A stretch of DNA of 64,000 bases from Niastella yeongjuensis (lineage in GTDB: Bacteria; Bacteroidota; Bacteroidia; Chitinophagales; Chitinophagaceae). A program made the translations under genes and the position numbers. The stretch is taken from positions 620,001-684,000 of the forward strand of contig NZ_FOCZ01000002.1 in assembly GCF_900110245.1 (NCBI RefSeq), read 5' to 3'. Within the stretch, counting starts at the first letter, position 1; every line of letters begins with the position of its first letter. Shown here one piece after another: positions 6,793-16,371 of the stretch. The notes beneath the pieces were generated by a model that searched no databases, was not told where the DNA came from, and saw nothing but the letters and a program-made list of their open reading frames with translations.

Positions 6793-9192
6793 TCATCTTA
6801 GCAATACAACGGCGCCTTTGTGGTTGTGAAAATGCCCAACTATATCCTGCCATTGGCAGGTGTAGATATAAGTACCGATTTGCGGCATTTGTCCATTGAC
6901 ACCGCCATTCCATCTTTTTGACTGGTCTTTTGTTTGAAAGATCAGTTGTCCCCACCGGTTATAAACCGACAGCTGATAACTTTTCATTTCACAACCACTC
7001 AGGTGTGGACCGAAGCTATCGTTCAATCCATCGCGATTGGGTGAAAAGGCATTGGGGAACAGTACACATTTGGCAAAGACAGAATCGCAATAAGGGGCCG
7101 TAACGGTGGCTGAGTCGGTGGCGGTACAACCCGTATTATCTGTAGCCGCTACAATCATTTTTGAATGGTCGTAAAACGGTGTGGTAAATACATTGCCTGT
7201 ATTGCCAGACCCATTCCAGCTATATCTCACCCCTGCACTGTTGCTCAATAATGTGGCTTTGAAAGTAACGGGCTGGCTAGCGCAGATATTGGTGTCTTTG
7301 GGGCTGATGGAAATTCGTAACTGCTCCGATTGAAAAATGGTGAAGGGCTCAGTAAGCGTACAGCCATAATTGTCCTTAACTATTACAGTGCCCGGCCCCG
7401 GTGGCAGGTTGGCTAAAGTAGTTTGTGGGTTGAAGGGACCATTGTTAACAGAAAAGGTATATGGCGGCGAGCCGTCCTGTACATTGTTGATTATAATGGT
7501 GCCGGTTAACAAGCCACAGTATGCATCCTTTCTGGTATAGGCTAATTTTTGTGGCGCTGGCACCGGAGAAATGGTTACCTGCTGCTGTAATGCGCAGTTG
7601 ACCGCGTCTTTTACTGTAATGCTGTAATTGCCTGCAGGCAGCTGCGTATATTGGGGGGTGTTACTAAAAGGCTGATTATTGATGGCATATTGAAAGGGCG
7701 GCGTTCCGCCCTGGATATTACCAATGCTCAGGCTGCCATCGTGCTGATTGCAATGGTCACCTATAGCTGTGACATTATACCCGTGGACCCCATTAGGGGA
7801 TGCGGGGAAAATAATAACAACAGTAGTATCCCTGCCTGAACCTGCATCTGTAACTTTTACATTGTACGTGCCGGCACATACATTGTTTATCGTGGGCGTG
7901 GTAGCGCCAGTGTTCCAGGTATACAGATAATTGCCACTTCCGCATCCGGCTTTTACTGTTATGGAGCCATTGCAATTGCAGGCTGTCGGCAATTGGTAGC
8001 TGGTATCTACGGCCAATGGCGCATTGGGTGCATATTGAACCGTGAACGAATCCACCCGGTTGCAGGTTTCGGAGGCGGTTTGATAATTGAGGTAATATTT
8101 ACCGGGATCAAGCGCTTTTACTTTATCACCGGGAACAATGGTGCCGTTGGCGGTTGTCCAGGAAATGCCCGTTATACTAACATCGCAGAGAATAGGGGTT
8201 ACTTTGCCTTTTAGTAATACGCCAATCGTATTGCAATAGGATGGGTTGCCAGCCGCTTCGATACTTGTTTTGCCAAGGCAGGTGGGCGCCTGGCAGAGTT
8301 CGTTATAAGCTGCAAATCCATATGACATCAACCTTATGTCAGGTGGGACAACCGAAGCACGGCTTACATCCAGCGTAACAGGATCGACCCGGCGAATTGC
8401 ATCGCCGTCAGCCACATACAAATTTCCATCAGGCATACCTACAATACTGAAGTAAGCTGCCAGTGGATTATTGTTGCCGGTAAAGTTCTGCGCTTTTACT
8501 TCGCCGGTTCCGAGGTTGATACTTACTAAAGTATTCAAAGCGCAGGATTGATAAAGCATTCCATTTAAAAAGGTAAGATCTCCGGCAGGGGTCAGATTGA
8601 GGTATTTCAGATCAGCCACCGTACATACGCTATTGCTTGCAATATTGTATTTTAAAATTTCCAGCGACGCCAGACTTTTGGTTACATATATATTCCCGGC
8701 TCCATCTGCCGTCATGGAGTTGCCACTCATATTCCCTGGTAGTGAGTTATTTACCGGGGTTATAGCGGCTGTATTGGGATCTATTTCACACAGGTAAGGA
8801 GAAACGCCTGTCAGTCCATATAACTTTCCATTCGAGGCCCAGGTAACATCGAGCATAAGCATCGGTAACTTTCCAATAACATGCTGAACGCCTGTGTTCA
8901 GATCTATCCAGTAAAGATCGCTGCTGCCGGAAACACTCCATATAATGGAGTTCGGTTTGCAGTTGTTGGGTGTTGCTCCTGCGAAGTAACAGGTGAAGTC
9001 CTGGTCATCTACAAGGCCGTTATTATCGTCATCGATATGGTTATTACAGACCTCGGTAGCAGCGGTTGTACGTAATGCCGATTGGAAAATGAACCTGGGA
9101 GTATCCAGGGCTTTAAAATAGTTACCTGCAGGTTGGGAGAAAGCAACCGGCGCATACGACAGGAGCAATATCAGGCATAGCTTATGTTTCAT
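6793..9192 (-). CDS. T9SS type B cargo with SprB-type repeats
   Basis: A 799-residue secreted surface protein. A signal peptide (LILLLSYAPVAFS) is followed by a Ca-binding-like DDDNNGLVDD loop. Next comes a ~250-residue region with propeller-like DGNLYVADGD and GNIYVTKS strands. Several ~75-residue SprB-type repeats follow (GSITVKAGCGSGNYLYTWN; GSLSIGNIQGGTPPFQYAI; GTIIINNVQDGSPPYTFSV), and finally the gliding-motility/T9SS type B C-terminal domain (FPNAFSPNRDGLND ... YNRWGQLIFQT ... GTYIYTCQW). Type B domains direct export by the type IX system and surface attachment. Related proteins act as adhesins in gliding Bacteroidota, but adhesion here is inference. Confidence 0.9.
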   Translation of the reverse strand: MKHKLCLILLLSYAPVAFSQPAGNYFKALDTPRFIFQSALRTTAATEVCNNHIDDDNNGLVDDQDFTCYFAGATPNNCKPNSIIWSVSGSSDLYWIDLNTGVQHVIGKLPMLMLDVTWASNGKLYGLTGVSPYLCEIDPNTAAITPVNNSLPGNMSGNSMTADGAGNIYVTKSLASLEILKYNIASNSVCTVADLKYLNLTPAGDLTFLNGMLYQSCALNTLVSINLGTGEVKAQNFTGNNNPLAAYFSIVGMPDGNLYVADGDAIRRVDPVTLDVSRASVVPPDIRLMSYGFAAYNELCQAPTCLGKTSIEAAGNPSYCNTIGVLLKGKVTPILCDVSITGISWTTANGTIVPGDKVKALDPGKYYLNYQTASETCNRVDSFTVQYAPNAPLAVDTSYQLPTACNCNGSITVKAGCGSGNYLYTWNTGATTPTINNVCAGTYNVKVTDAGSGRDTTVVIIFPASPNGVHGYNVTAIGDHCNQHDGSLSIGNIQGGTPPFQYAINNQPFSNTPQYTQLPAGNYSITVKDAVNCALQQQVTISPVPAPQKLAYTRKDAYCGLLTGTIIINNVQDGSPPYTFSVNNGPFNPQTTLANLPPGPGTVIVKDNYGCTLTEPFTIFQSEQLRISISPKDTNICASQPVTFKATLLSNSAGVRYSWNGSGNTGNVFTTPFYDHSKMIVAATDNTGCTATDSATVTAPYCDSVFAKCVLFPNAFSPNRDGLNDSFGPHLSGCEMKSYQLSVYNRWGQLIFQTKDQSKRWNGGVNGQMPQIGTYIYTCQWQDIVGHFHNHKGAVVLLR

Positions 9193-9200
9193 GGCAAGAA

Positions 9201-9236
9201 TAAAAAGCCGGGTATAATTGGTATTGCCCGGCTCTT
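9201..9236 (-). terminator. Intrinsic terminator downstream of the aminopeptidase gene
   Basis: On the minus strand AGCCGGG and CCCGGCT pair around a 14-nt loop, followed by TTTTTATTC. It lies in the spacer between the Xaa-Pro aminopeptidase stop and the T9SS gene start, so it would separate the two transcripts. A second 7-bp hairpin (GGGTTGC/GCAACCC, 9318-9341) lies closer to the stop codon. Confidence 0.65.
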
Positions 9237-9381
9237 TATGATCTGAGTTCTATTTACAGCGCTGCTTTAGCGAAATGTTAATTTCAACTAAAGTCAGTTT
9301 TCGACAATAGCTATTTAGGGTTGCTGGTTCATTTGCAACCCGGTCTGATGAGTTCCCTACTTTCTGGTTTGGCTGATTGAT

Positions 9382-10782
9382 CTATCCCTTGCGCAACGCT
9401 TCTATGTCTTCCAGTTTCCTGGGCAGTGATTTACCCAGTTTCCTGCTGCCACTTTCTGTGATCACAAAATTGTCTTCGATGCGTATGCCTCCAAAGGTAC
9501 GGTAATCGTTCAGCACATCATAATTGATGAACGAGGTGTGTTTTTGTTCTGATTTCCAGCGGTCAATTAATTCAGGAATAATATATATACCGGGTTCAAC
9601 AGTAAGTGTAAAACCAGTTTTAAGCGTTTTGCCAAGCCGAAGCGATTTCCAGCCAAATTCGGTGCTTTTCTTTAACTGGTCATCATATCCTACCAGGGGT
9701 TCGCCCAGGTCTTCCATATCGTGTACATCGAGGCCTATCATGTGGCCCAGTCCACACTGAAAGAACATGGTATGCGCACCGGCTGCCACCGCTTCCTGGG
9801 CATTGCCTTTCATTAATCCAACAGCCGTTAGCCCTTCTGTAAGTTTAATACAGGCCTGCGTATGTACTTCTTTATATTGAATGCCAGGGCGAAGTAAGGC
9901 AATAGCGTGTTCCAGTGCATCCAGCACCACATTGTATAGATCGCGCTGGCGGGTAGTAAACGTTGCGGCTACCGGAAAGGTGCGGGTAAGGTCACCGGCA
10001 TAATGCCCGGTGGTCTCTGCACCTGCATCAACCAGCACCATATCTCCGTTCTGGATGGTATTGCCATGATAATGGTTGTGCAGGGTTTGCCCGTTAATGG
10101 TAAGAATAGTGGGGTAGGAGAGGCGTCCGTAATTGGCCAGGGCAATGGCTTCTACTTCAGCGGCCAGTTCATACTCCTTCATACCGGGGCGGGCATGTTG
10201 TATAGCCGCCAGGTGCATATCGGCTGAAATAGAGCAGGCTTTGTCCATTTCCTGTAATTCGGGTGCTGATTTTATTTCACGTTGCGCTATAACCGACCGG
10301 ATCAATGGCTCTGATACAAACTGTTGTAACTGCTCTATAGAACAATGTAACAGGGCAGCCAGCTTTATTTTATTTTCCGGCCGGTACGGTGGTAAAATAT
10401 GTATAGGTCGTTGTGCTTTGCGGGCTTCCGCCAACAGGCCGGGTAGTTTTGACAGGTTATCGCTTGTGGCTATGCCAACAGTTTCGGCCAGCTCCTGAAC
10501 CAGGGGCTGGGGGCCCGTCCAGATAATATCGTCGATGCTGGCATTCTCACCAAACAGTATTTCCTTGTTGTTATCCAGATCAAATATAACAGCCAGCCCC
10601 GGCTGGTCAAGCCCTGTGTAATATAAAAAGGTGCTATCCTGTCTGAAGGGGTAGCAGTTGTCTTTATAGTTCATGCTGCTGTCTTCATTGCCTAACAATA
10701 AAACCAGGCCGGTTGACAAGGTTGATTGCAGTTGTTGACGTCGTTGTATATATACTGAACGGTCGAATGCAGGTAGGTTCAT
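9382..10782 (-). CDS. pepP: Xaa-Pro aminopeptidase (M24B)
   Basis: A 466-residue cytoplasmic metallopeptidase that removes an N-terminal residue preceding proline. The N-terminal aminopeptidase-P domain (residues ~1-140, with SGLV.LLGNEDSSMNYKDN) is followed by the pita-bread M24 domain. All metal ligands are visible in order: Asp in LVDAGAETT, Asp in YAGDLTRTFPV, His in GLGHMIGLDVHD, Glu in TVEPGIYI and Glu in RIEDNFVI. The length is typical. It is flanked by terminators, so it is probably transcribed alone. Confidence 0.93.
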   Translation of the reverse strand: MNLPAFDRSVYIQRRQQLQSTLSTGLVLLLGNEDSSMNYKDNCYPFRQDSTFLYYTGLDQPGLAVIFDLDNNKEILFGENASIDDIIWTGPQPLVQELAETVGIATSDNLSKLPGLLAEARKAQRPIHILPPYRPENKIKLAALLHCSIEQLQQFVSEPLIRSVIAQREIKSAPELQEMDKACSISADMHLAAIQHARPGMKEYELAAEVEAIALANYGRLSYPTILTINGQTLHNHYHGNTIQNGDMVLVDAGAETTGHYAGDLTRTFPVAATFTTRQRDLYNVVLDALEHAIALLRPGIQYKEVHTQACIKLTEGLTAVGLMKGNAQEAVAAGAHTMFFQCGLGHMIGLDVHDMEDLGEPLVGYDDQLKKSTEFGWKSLRLGKTLKTGFTLTVEPGIYIIPELIDRWKSEQKHTSFINYDVLNDYRTFGGIRIEDNFVITESGSRKLGKSLPRKLEDIEALRKG

Positions 10783-10818
10783 GTATTTTTTTTCGAATTT
10801 ACGAAGATGGCCTGACCC

Positions 10819-10854
10819 AAAAATAAAAAAGCCATTCTGTAGACACAGAACGGC
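10819..10854 (-). terminator. Intrinsic terminator of the T9SS type A gene
   Basis: Minus strand: GCCGTTCTGT pairs with ACAGAATGGC (one mismatch) around a 4-nt loop and runs into TTTTTTATTTTT. It is placed 30 bp after the stop codon of the gene at 10884-12140. Confidence 0.78.
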
Positions 10855-10883
10855 GTTATTGATCGTACCCTTAAAAACTATTT

Positions 10884-12140
10884 TTAATTTCTTGATTTTA
10901 CTATTGTTTGCGTAATGAATGCTGCACCATTAGCCACTTTAATGTAGTAGGTGCCAGCTGGTACATCTGCCATGCCTATTGTGGCCGTTTGTTGTATGCT
11001 GAATGATTTTATTATACTGCCCATCGAGTTCAGCAATTGGCATTTTAAAGCCTGGTCTTGCCAGTTGGGTGGAACCGAAACATGTAACTCGTTCACTACC
11101 GGGTTAGGCCAGGTGGATAGCCTGGCACTGCCATTGTTAGTGCTTCCGATGCGTACGGTCCTTACTTCGGAGTATTTGTATTTCCCGTCTTTATCAACCA
11201 GCTTCAGCCGGTAATAGATCACGGATGCGGCTATTTTATTGAGGGGGTCCTTGTAAGAATAGTTATTGATTATGGAAGGATCTTCGGCCGGGAACAAAAG
11301 CCCTGTCTGCCCAAATTCCTTATTGTCATAACTTCTTTCAATACTGTAATGGCTTATGTTCTCCTCCTGTTGGGTGCTCCAGGTCAGCCATACTTTTTCA
11401 TTGGTGAGCTGGGCGGTGAAGCTTACCAGGGTAACTGGTAAAAGTGTTAACGGGAGCTCGCTGCCTCGCATGTTCAGGCTGAACAGGTCATTGCCGCTCC
11501 AGCCATGTTGATTTTGATAATAACCAACCCGCATGGTTACGCTCGAAGTGGAAGGCGTGCTTACCCTGAACATTTGGGTAGAATCGTGTTCATCGATGCC
11601 CTGGCCGCCCGCTGGTTTGGAATCGGTGGCTGTGCCCCACATCGTATTGCCATTTTGAGTAACTACTACTTTGGGCGTAGGGCTAACGTATTGCCAGGTA
11701 GGATTGTCAACGGTGATCGCATTGAACTCCGTTATCTGGTTACTACCGTCGATACCCATAAACACACTGCTGAAATTAAATACGGACGTGGGTACTGTTG
11801 TACCTTTGTTTACAAACGTGATCGTAAACACGGCATAATGATAACCTATGCCACCCAAAGAACTTAATTGTGGTTGAAGGGCAGTGGAAGAAGAACCAGA
11901 AGGAGTGGCATCTATGCCAACCTGTGTTACATTGATCAGGCTGTCTACTTTTACCAATGCATCGATAAGACCTCCTGTTGTAACCGACGAAAAACGGTAA
12001 ACACATCCTGCCTGCTGGAATGTGCCCGATTCAACGGTAGGGTTATTGAAGTTTAACGATTGCGCATTAGCCACAACGTTATATGTTATAAGAGCGGTTA
12101 ATAAAGCTATTTTTTTAATAGCGGGGTACAATTGTGTCAT
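10884..12140 (-). CDS. T9SS type A sorting-domain protein
   Basis: A secreted protein of 418 residues from the ATG at 12140. This start was chosen because MTQLYPAIKKIALLTALITYNVVANAQ is a good signal peptide, and the 14 residues upstream are not needed. The first ~230 residues are beta-rich with no named domain. A fibronectin-III-like segment follows (LVSFTAQLTNEKVWLTWSTQQEENISHYSIERSYD is the usual form in such proteins), and the C-terminus is a type A sorting domain (STWPNPVVNELHV ... DVPAGTYYIKV). It is probably exported and anchored by the type IX system. The role of the N-terminal domain is unknown. Confidence 0.85.
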   Translation of the reverse strand: MTQLYPAIKKIALLTALITYNVVANAQSLNFNNPTVESGTFQQAGCVYRFSSVTTGGLIDALVKVDSLINVTQVGIDATPSGSSSTALQPQLSSLGGIGYHYAVFTITFVNKGTTVPTSVFNFSSVFMGIDGSNQITEFNAITVDNPTWQYVSPTPKVVVTQNGNTMWGTATDSKPAGGQGIDEHDSTQMFRVSTPSTSSVTMRVGYYQNQHGWSGNDLFSLNMRGSELPLTLLPVTLVSFTAQLTNEKVWLTWSTQQEENISHYSIERSYDNKEFGQTGLLFPAEDPSIINNYSYKDPLNKIAASVIYYRLKLVDKDGKYKYSEVRTVRIGSTNNGSARLSTWPNPVVNELHVSVPPNWQDQALKCQLLNSMGSIIKSFSIQQTATIGMADVPAGTYYIKVANGAAFITQTIVKSRN

Positions 12141-12523
12141 ACTGTGGTTTGAAAGGGTGAAGCAAATAGTAACCAGGACCACAGGAATTGGAGGTAAATT
12201 GATTTTTGCAGGGGAGATTGGAATATATTAGAATGCTCAGCTGTAAATATCTATTTACAGATAAACAGGATTACTAGAAAGGATGATGATAGATGAAACC
12301 GGAGGCTTATTCAGTAGGAAGATTGGGTACGAATACTTGAGTGAAATTGTTAATACAAAGATTAACACGTTTTTTTAATTATGCAAGTGTTGGGCCGGAA
12401 AATATCTGAATCTTGATCTGGAATAAGTGCGAAATGAAGAAGGGTTGATTTTCAACAGTATGTAAAATAAAAAAGGGTGGATCAACCGGTCCACCCTTTT
12501 TTATTATGTATATCCCAGAAAGT
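12141..12523. other. Intergenic region between T9SS genes
   Basis: About 380 bp without a credible gene. It should contain the promoter of the type A gene, for which I could not find a confident -7 box, and it ends with the terminator at 12469-12502. The middle part is AT-rich and unremarkable. Confidence 0.5.
12469..12502 (-). terminator. Strong intrinsic terminator
   Basis: A perfect 13-bp stem (AAAAAAGGGTGGA/TCCACCCTTTTTT) with an 8-nt loop, just after the stop of the NHL-repeat gene. It is symmetrical enough to stop transcription from either side. Confidence 0.88.
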
Positions 12524-14674
12524 TTATTTAACTACTGAAACAGTTCCTTTTACGCTAACCTTACCAGTTTGCAAAGTTCCGGTGATAGTGTAGGTGTAGA
12601 TGCCAGAGGCAACTTTCGCGCCTTTGTTAGTTCCGTCCCAACCCTTGGAGATATCGGTTGTTCTGAAAACTTCTGCACCGGCAGCACTTGTTATCACGAA
12701 GCTTGTGAGCGTGAAGGCAGGGTCAACTGCAGGGATTGCGAAAGGAGTACCAGCCGTTAAAGCTTTAGGCATGGCGATCTTTTTAACTACAGTTACAGTA
12801 ACGTCAGCTGTTCCGGCGCAACCACTGGCGTTTGTACCAGATACTTTATAAACAGTGGTTTTAGCAGGTTTTACAATTGGGCTTGCTGTGTTGGCGCCAG
12901 TTACACCAGCTGCAGGTGTCCATGAGTAACCTGTGATGGGGGTGCCACCGCTGGTAGCAGTTAATTTAGCGCTGAAACCTTCGAATATTTTGATCTCTGT
13001 GTTTGATTTGATCTCAGGAGCAGTTCCCATTTTCACTTCAATTACGTTTGAAGAGATGGGAGCGCTTCCGCAACCACCGCCAGCACTTGCCATTACTACG
13101 CTTACTTTGTCGCCATCAACTAAAGAAGCATTGCTGTAAGAAGGGCCGGTAGCACCAGCTTCATTACCGTTCACCATCCATTTATAGCTGGGAGCAGTTC
13201 CGCCATTGGTTACTTTCACATTGAAAGTTGCAGGAGAACCAGCACACATACCATTCAGTGCAGGAGCAACTGCCAGGGTTGGTAATACACCACCACCTGA
13301 AACAGTTAAGGCTGCTTTATTGGAGAACAAGGTGCGGCAGGCGTTATTGGCCACAGCACGGTATTGTAAGTTGTTCATTTTGGCAGTGATACCGTTAACG
13401 GTAAGTGTACCTGTGGTAGCACCTGAGTAATTACCACCTTCTGCTATATCAGCCCACTCGCCATTTGTTTGAACCTGCCATTGGTAGTTGTCGGCATTGT
13501 TAGCGGCAACAGTAAATGTTACGCTGCCACCGGCACAAGCGCTTTTGTTGGCGGGTTGTGTTTCAAACGAAGGCATGGGAGCGTTACAGGATGATACTAT
13601 TTCGCGGATGGTGTTGTTGTAGCTATCTGTGATGAATACGTTACCACCAGCATCGGTAGCGATACCGATTGGGTACCAGATCTTCGCCAGGATAGCAGGA
13701 CCGCCGTCACCAGCGTAATCAGGTGCACCAGTACCAGCGATGGTAGTGATGATACCTTTTGCATTGATCTTTCTGATGGCGTGGTTTTGATAGTCAGAAG
13801 CATATACGTTACCAGCGGGGTCAACAGCCAAACCCTGGGGTGAACCCATCTGGAACTGAGCTTTGATGGCAGGACCGCCATCACCGCTGTAACCAGCAGT
13901 ACCGTTTCCGGCAAAAGTGGTAATGATACCAGCGGCGTTTACTTTACGTACCACTGAGTTAGAAGGATCAGCTATATAAATATTGCCAGAGTAATCTACA
14001 GCAATACCTCCAGGTTGCGTTAACAACGCTTTTGTTGCAGGACCGCCATCACCAGCGTAACCGGCTCTTCCGGGAACCCCTGCTACGGTGCTGATAACCC
14101 CTTGTTTGTTCACTTTTCTGATTACTTTGTTAGAAGCATCTGAAATGTAGAGGTTACCTTCTTTGTCAACAGCAACGGCAGTAGGGCGATACAGCTTTGC
14201 CTGCGCAGCAGGACCGCCGTCACCACTAAAACCTTCAGTACCGTTACCGGCAAAGATGCTCATGATACCTGAGGTGGTTACTTTCTTAATTACAGAGGCG
14301 TTAAAGTCAGCGATGTAGATGTTGCCATCGTTATCGATGGTCATACCAGTTGGCTGGGCTAACTGGGCTGCAGTGGCGGGCCCGCCGTCACCGCCTGTAC
14401 CGGCAGTACCATTACCAGCTACGGTGCTGATGATACCATTGGAATTTACTTTACGGATAACGTGGTTACGCATATCCGCAATGTACAGGTTGTTGTCGTT
14501 GTCGGTGGCCACCGCCCTTGGCTGGTTAAACCGGGCATTGTTGGCCGGACCGGCATCTCCTCCATATCCGGGAGATCCTACAACACCGGCTACAGTAGTA
14601 ATTGTTTGTGAGTACGCTACAGAACTGCTTGCAAACAGAAGCAGGCCATTAAATACGATCTGGTTGAGTTTCAT
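12524..14674 (-). CDS. NHL-repeat surface protein with Ig-like domains and T9SS-type C-terminus
   Basis: A 716-residue secreted protein. The signal peptide ends SSVAYSQ. Six NHL repeats follow (about residues 22-370), each with the pattern ITTVAGNG, GGDGGPA, P-x-G-x-A-V-D, N-x-Y-I-A-D and N-x-I-R-K-V, making a six-bladed propeller. Ig-like and PKD-like modules come next (about 370-630, with NYQWQV, SYKWMV and GYSWTPAAGV cores). The end (VITSAAGAEVFRTTDISKGWDGTNKG ... SGIYTYTI) resembles a gliding-motility/type B sorting domain. NHL propellers usually bind proteins or glycans; the ligand here is unknown. The DNA of the repeats is strongly self-similar. Confidence 0.87.
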   Translation of the reverse strand: MKLNQIVFNGLLLFASSSVAYSQTITTVAGVVGSPGYGGDAGPANNARFNQPRAVATDNDNNLYIADMRNHVIRKVNSNGIISTVAGNGTAGTGGDGGPATAAQLAQPTGMTIDNDGNIYIADFNASVIKKVTTSGIMSIFAGNGTEGFSGDGGPAAQAKLYRPTAVAVDKEGNLYISDASNKVIRKVNKQGVISTVAGVPGRAGYAGDGGPATKALLTQPGGIAVDYSGNIYIADPSNSVVRKVNAAGIITTFAGNGTAGYSGDGGPAIKAQFQMGSPQGLAVDPAGNVYASDYQNHAIRKINAKGIITTIAGTGAPDYAGDGGPAILAKIWYPIGIATDAGGNVFITDSYNNTIREIVSSCNAPMPSFETQPANKSACAGGSVTFTVAANNADNYQWQVQTNGEWADIAEGGNYSGATTGTLTVNGITAKMNNLQYRAVANNACRTLFSNKAALTVSGGGVLPTLAVAPALNGMCAGSPATFNVKVTNGGTAPSYKWMVNGNEAGATGPSYSNASLVDGDKVSVVMASAGGGCGSAPISSNVIEVKMGTAPEIKSNTEIKIFEGFSAKLTATSGGTPITGYSWTPAAGVTGANTASPIVKPAKTTVYKVSGTNASGCAGTADVTVTVVKKIAMPKALTAGTPFAIPAVDPAFTLTSFVITSAAGAEVFRTTDISKGWDGTNKGAKVASGIYTYTITGTLQTGKVSVKGTVSVVK

Positions 14675-15075
14675 GGGATTAAAAGGATTAGTTTAATAAC
14701 AGTTAAGTTATAGTCCTTGAAAAAATATAAAAAGTTTTCAATTCTGCCAATATCAATCTTAGTAGGATATCAACAGTATATTTCTACGGTTTACTTCGTG
14801 TTTTTGCTATCGTAACAATCATGCAAAACAGATGTGGAAAAGCCTGGGGAGGGGAGGGGAATTACGGCATCGCAATCAATTTTACCTTACTTACTTCGCC
14901 GATATGTTCCACACTGTTCACCTGACAGGCCGGGTTACACTAAATTCTCTGTTCTGGTACTCATTTTTCGGTTGCTGGCTTATCCACATTGCGTTTCCTC
15001 AATCCCCGGTAGTGAGAACTAAAGAACGGGCAATTACTAATATTATTGTTTCAAATACAGGATGCAGTAGTTTTA
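14675..15075. other. Intergenic region, nothing recognised
   Basis: 400 bp between the NHL protein start and the SRAP gene stop. It contains an AT-rich part next to the NHL gene, presumably its promoter and leader, and a G-rich tract (GGGGAGGGGAGGGG, about 14847-14860). Overlapping open frames here have no recognisable protein features and I regard them as chance. Confidence 0.4.
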
Positions 15076-15873
15076 CTATGAGAACAGGCTTTTTTGCTCC
15101 GTACTTTCGTCAATGCCCAATGGCGGCAGGTTTGGCCATTCGTACGGGGCTGTTTTTTCCTTACTGTCAGGGCGTGGTTTGGTAGACCGGATGGTGAATA
15201 CCGGCCAGTAATCCAGTTGCTCGGAAGGCATTTCAAAATCAAGCACCTCCTGTATGCCTTCATCCGTTAAATCGGATTGCAGCCACTTTAATTCCAGTTC
15301 TTTGGGCAGGAACATCGGCATGCGGAACACATTGGGCCCGCCATTATGGATCTGTTTCATCACGGAATTGGCCGACCGCGTAATAAGTGTAAAAGTTCCT
15401 TTTATTTCACCGGTTTCCACATCGGGAATGGGAGCGTAATGATATAAACCGGGAATGCAGAACATGGGTCTGTCTGTCAGGTGAATAAAATAAGGCACTT
15501 TATTTTTCCACCCTTTTATTTCCCGGTGCTCGAAAATGCCGGTCACCGGAATAAGACATCTTTTTGAACGGATCCTTCGCCAGAAAGACTTTTTATCATT
15601 GATGATCTTTTCACTTTGGGCATTGCACATGTATTGCCGGCTCTGCTTTATTTTTTCAGGGGTATTCATGTAATCGGCAATAACGCCCCATTCGAATGGC
15701 ATTAATTTATAGGCGCCGCCATCATTAATAATAACCGGGTATTTGCGGTAGGCCTGTGCCATTACGTGAATGGCCATGTCAAAATCAAAATTAAGCTGCC
15801 CATCCACTATCAGGTCGGGCAAATAATCTGTTATCAACTGAATGTTCGACGAAAAGGAAATATCGTAACACAT
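15076..15873 (-). CDS. SRAP (SOS response-associated peptidase) family, YedK/HMCES-like
   Basis: SRAP proteins form a covalent thiazolidine link through Cys2 with abasic sites in single-stranded DNA, shielding them from error-prone processing. Here Met1-Cys2 is intact. The other active-site residues are visible: Asn84 in CNAQSE, Glu115 in TGIFEH, and His176 in the IHNGGPNVFRMP block. The central IPVTGIFEH strand and the RMP motif are standard. At 265 residues it is slightly longer than E. coli YedK, with extra C-terminal residues. It is the last gene of a tightly packed operon (3-bp gap to the preceding gene) with umuD and umuC, which places it in SOS translesion synthesis. Confidence 0.92.
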   Translation of the reverse strand: MCYDISFSSNIQLITDYLPDLIVDGQLNFDFDMAIHVMAQAYRKYPVIINDGGAYKLMPFEWGVIADYMNTPEKIKQSRQYMCNAQSEKIINDKKSFWRRIRSKRCLIPVTGIFEHREIKGWKNKVPYFIHLTDRPMFCIPGLYHYAPIPDVETGEIKGTFTLITRSANSVMKQIHNGGPNVFRMPMFLPKELELKWLQSDLTDEGIQEVLDFEMPSEQLDYWPVFTIRSTKPRPDSKEKTAPYEWPNLPPLGIDESTEQKSLFS

Positions 15874-15876
15874 GCA

Positions 15877-16368
15877 TCAAAAGTTTTCAATGTCAGCGAG
15901 CGGTAATTTTACCTCATGGATCCCAAACTTTAAGGTAATGAAAAGTTCGCCAAACTGAACAAAAAGATCGGCCTTCACGGCATCGCTGCGGCCGGGATTC
16001 CAGCCCATCTTTTGATTGATGTAGTTACGGATCCGCGCGGCAATAGGCGCGGTAGGTTTCCAGGGTTTTTGTACCACCGGACTATAAATATGAAAACCTT
16101 CAGGCTGGCTGGCGGCAATGAACATTTTATCATAATGCTCCCGCTCGTTTATATTATATAAAAACCTGTTGGGATCATTGTCCAGCGTATCGTAATGAGT
16201 TTTTGCGCGGCTGTAATCAGTATAGTGGGTAAATAAAAAAGCGGCCTTGTTCAGGGGATCGAGCTGGTTTTTACCACGCGGATAGGTTTGACGCACAAAA
16301 AAAGTGTTGTCCGCTTTTATCAGCGATTCCAGCAACCGGGTTGTCAGTAAAACAAACGGATTGTGCAT
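15877..16368 (-). CDS. Unrecognised protein in the umuDC-SRAP operon, 163 aa
   Basis: I do not recognise a family. The protein has no signal peptide or membrane segment. It is rich in aromatic and basic residues (FFVRQTYPRGKNQLDP, AFLFTHYTDYSRAKTHYDT, PEGFHIYSPVVQKPWKP) and has a C-terminal beta-rich half ending VKLPLADIENF. It lies between umuC (3-bp gap) and the SRAP gene (3-bp gap), so it is almost certainly co-transcribed with both and likely takes part in the same DNA-damage process. A DNA-binding or polymerase-accessory role is inference from position only. Confidence 0.8.
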   Translation of the reverse strand: MHNPFVLLTTRLLESLIKADNTFFVRQTYPRGKNQLDPLNKAAFLFTHYTDYSRAKTHYDTLDNDPNRFLYNINEREHYDKMFIAASQPEGFHIYSPVVQKPWKPTAPIAARIRNYINQKMGWNPGRSDAVKADLFVQFGELFITLKFGIHEVKLPLADIENF

Positions 16369-16371
16369 AGC

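Noticed and set aside
6793-14674. T9SS machinery locus
   Set aside because: Only cargo proteins with sorting domains are present; no porK/L/M/N or sov-like genes were recognised.
14832-15185. 117-residue plus-strand frame opposite the SRAP gene end
   Set aside because: Overlaps the strongly supported SRAP gene and has no protein-like pattern.
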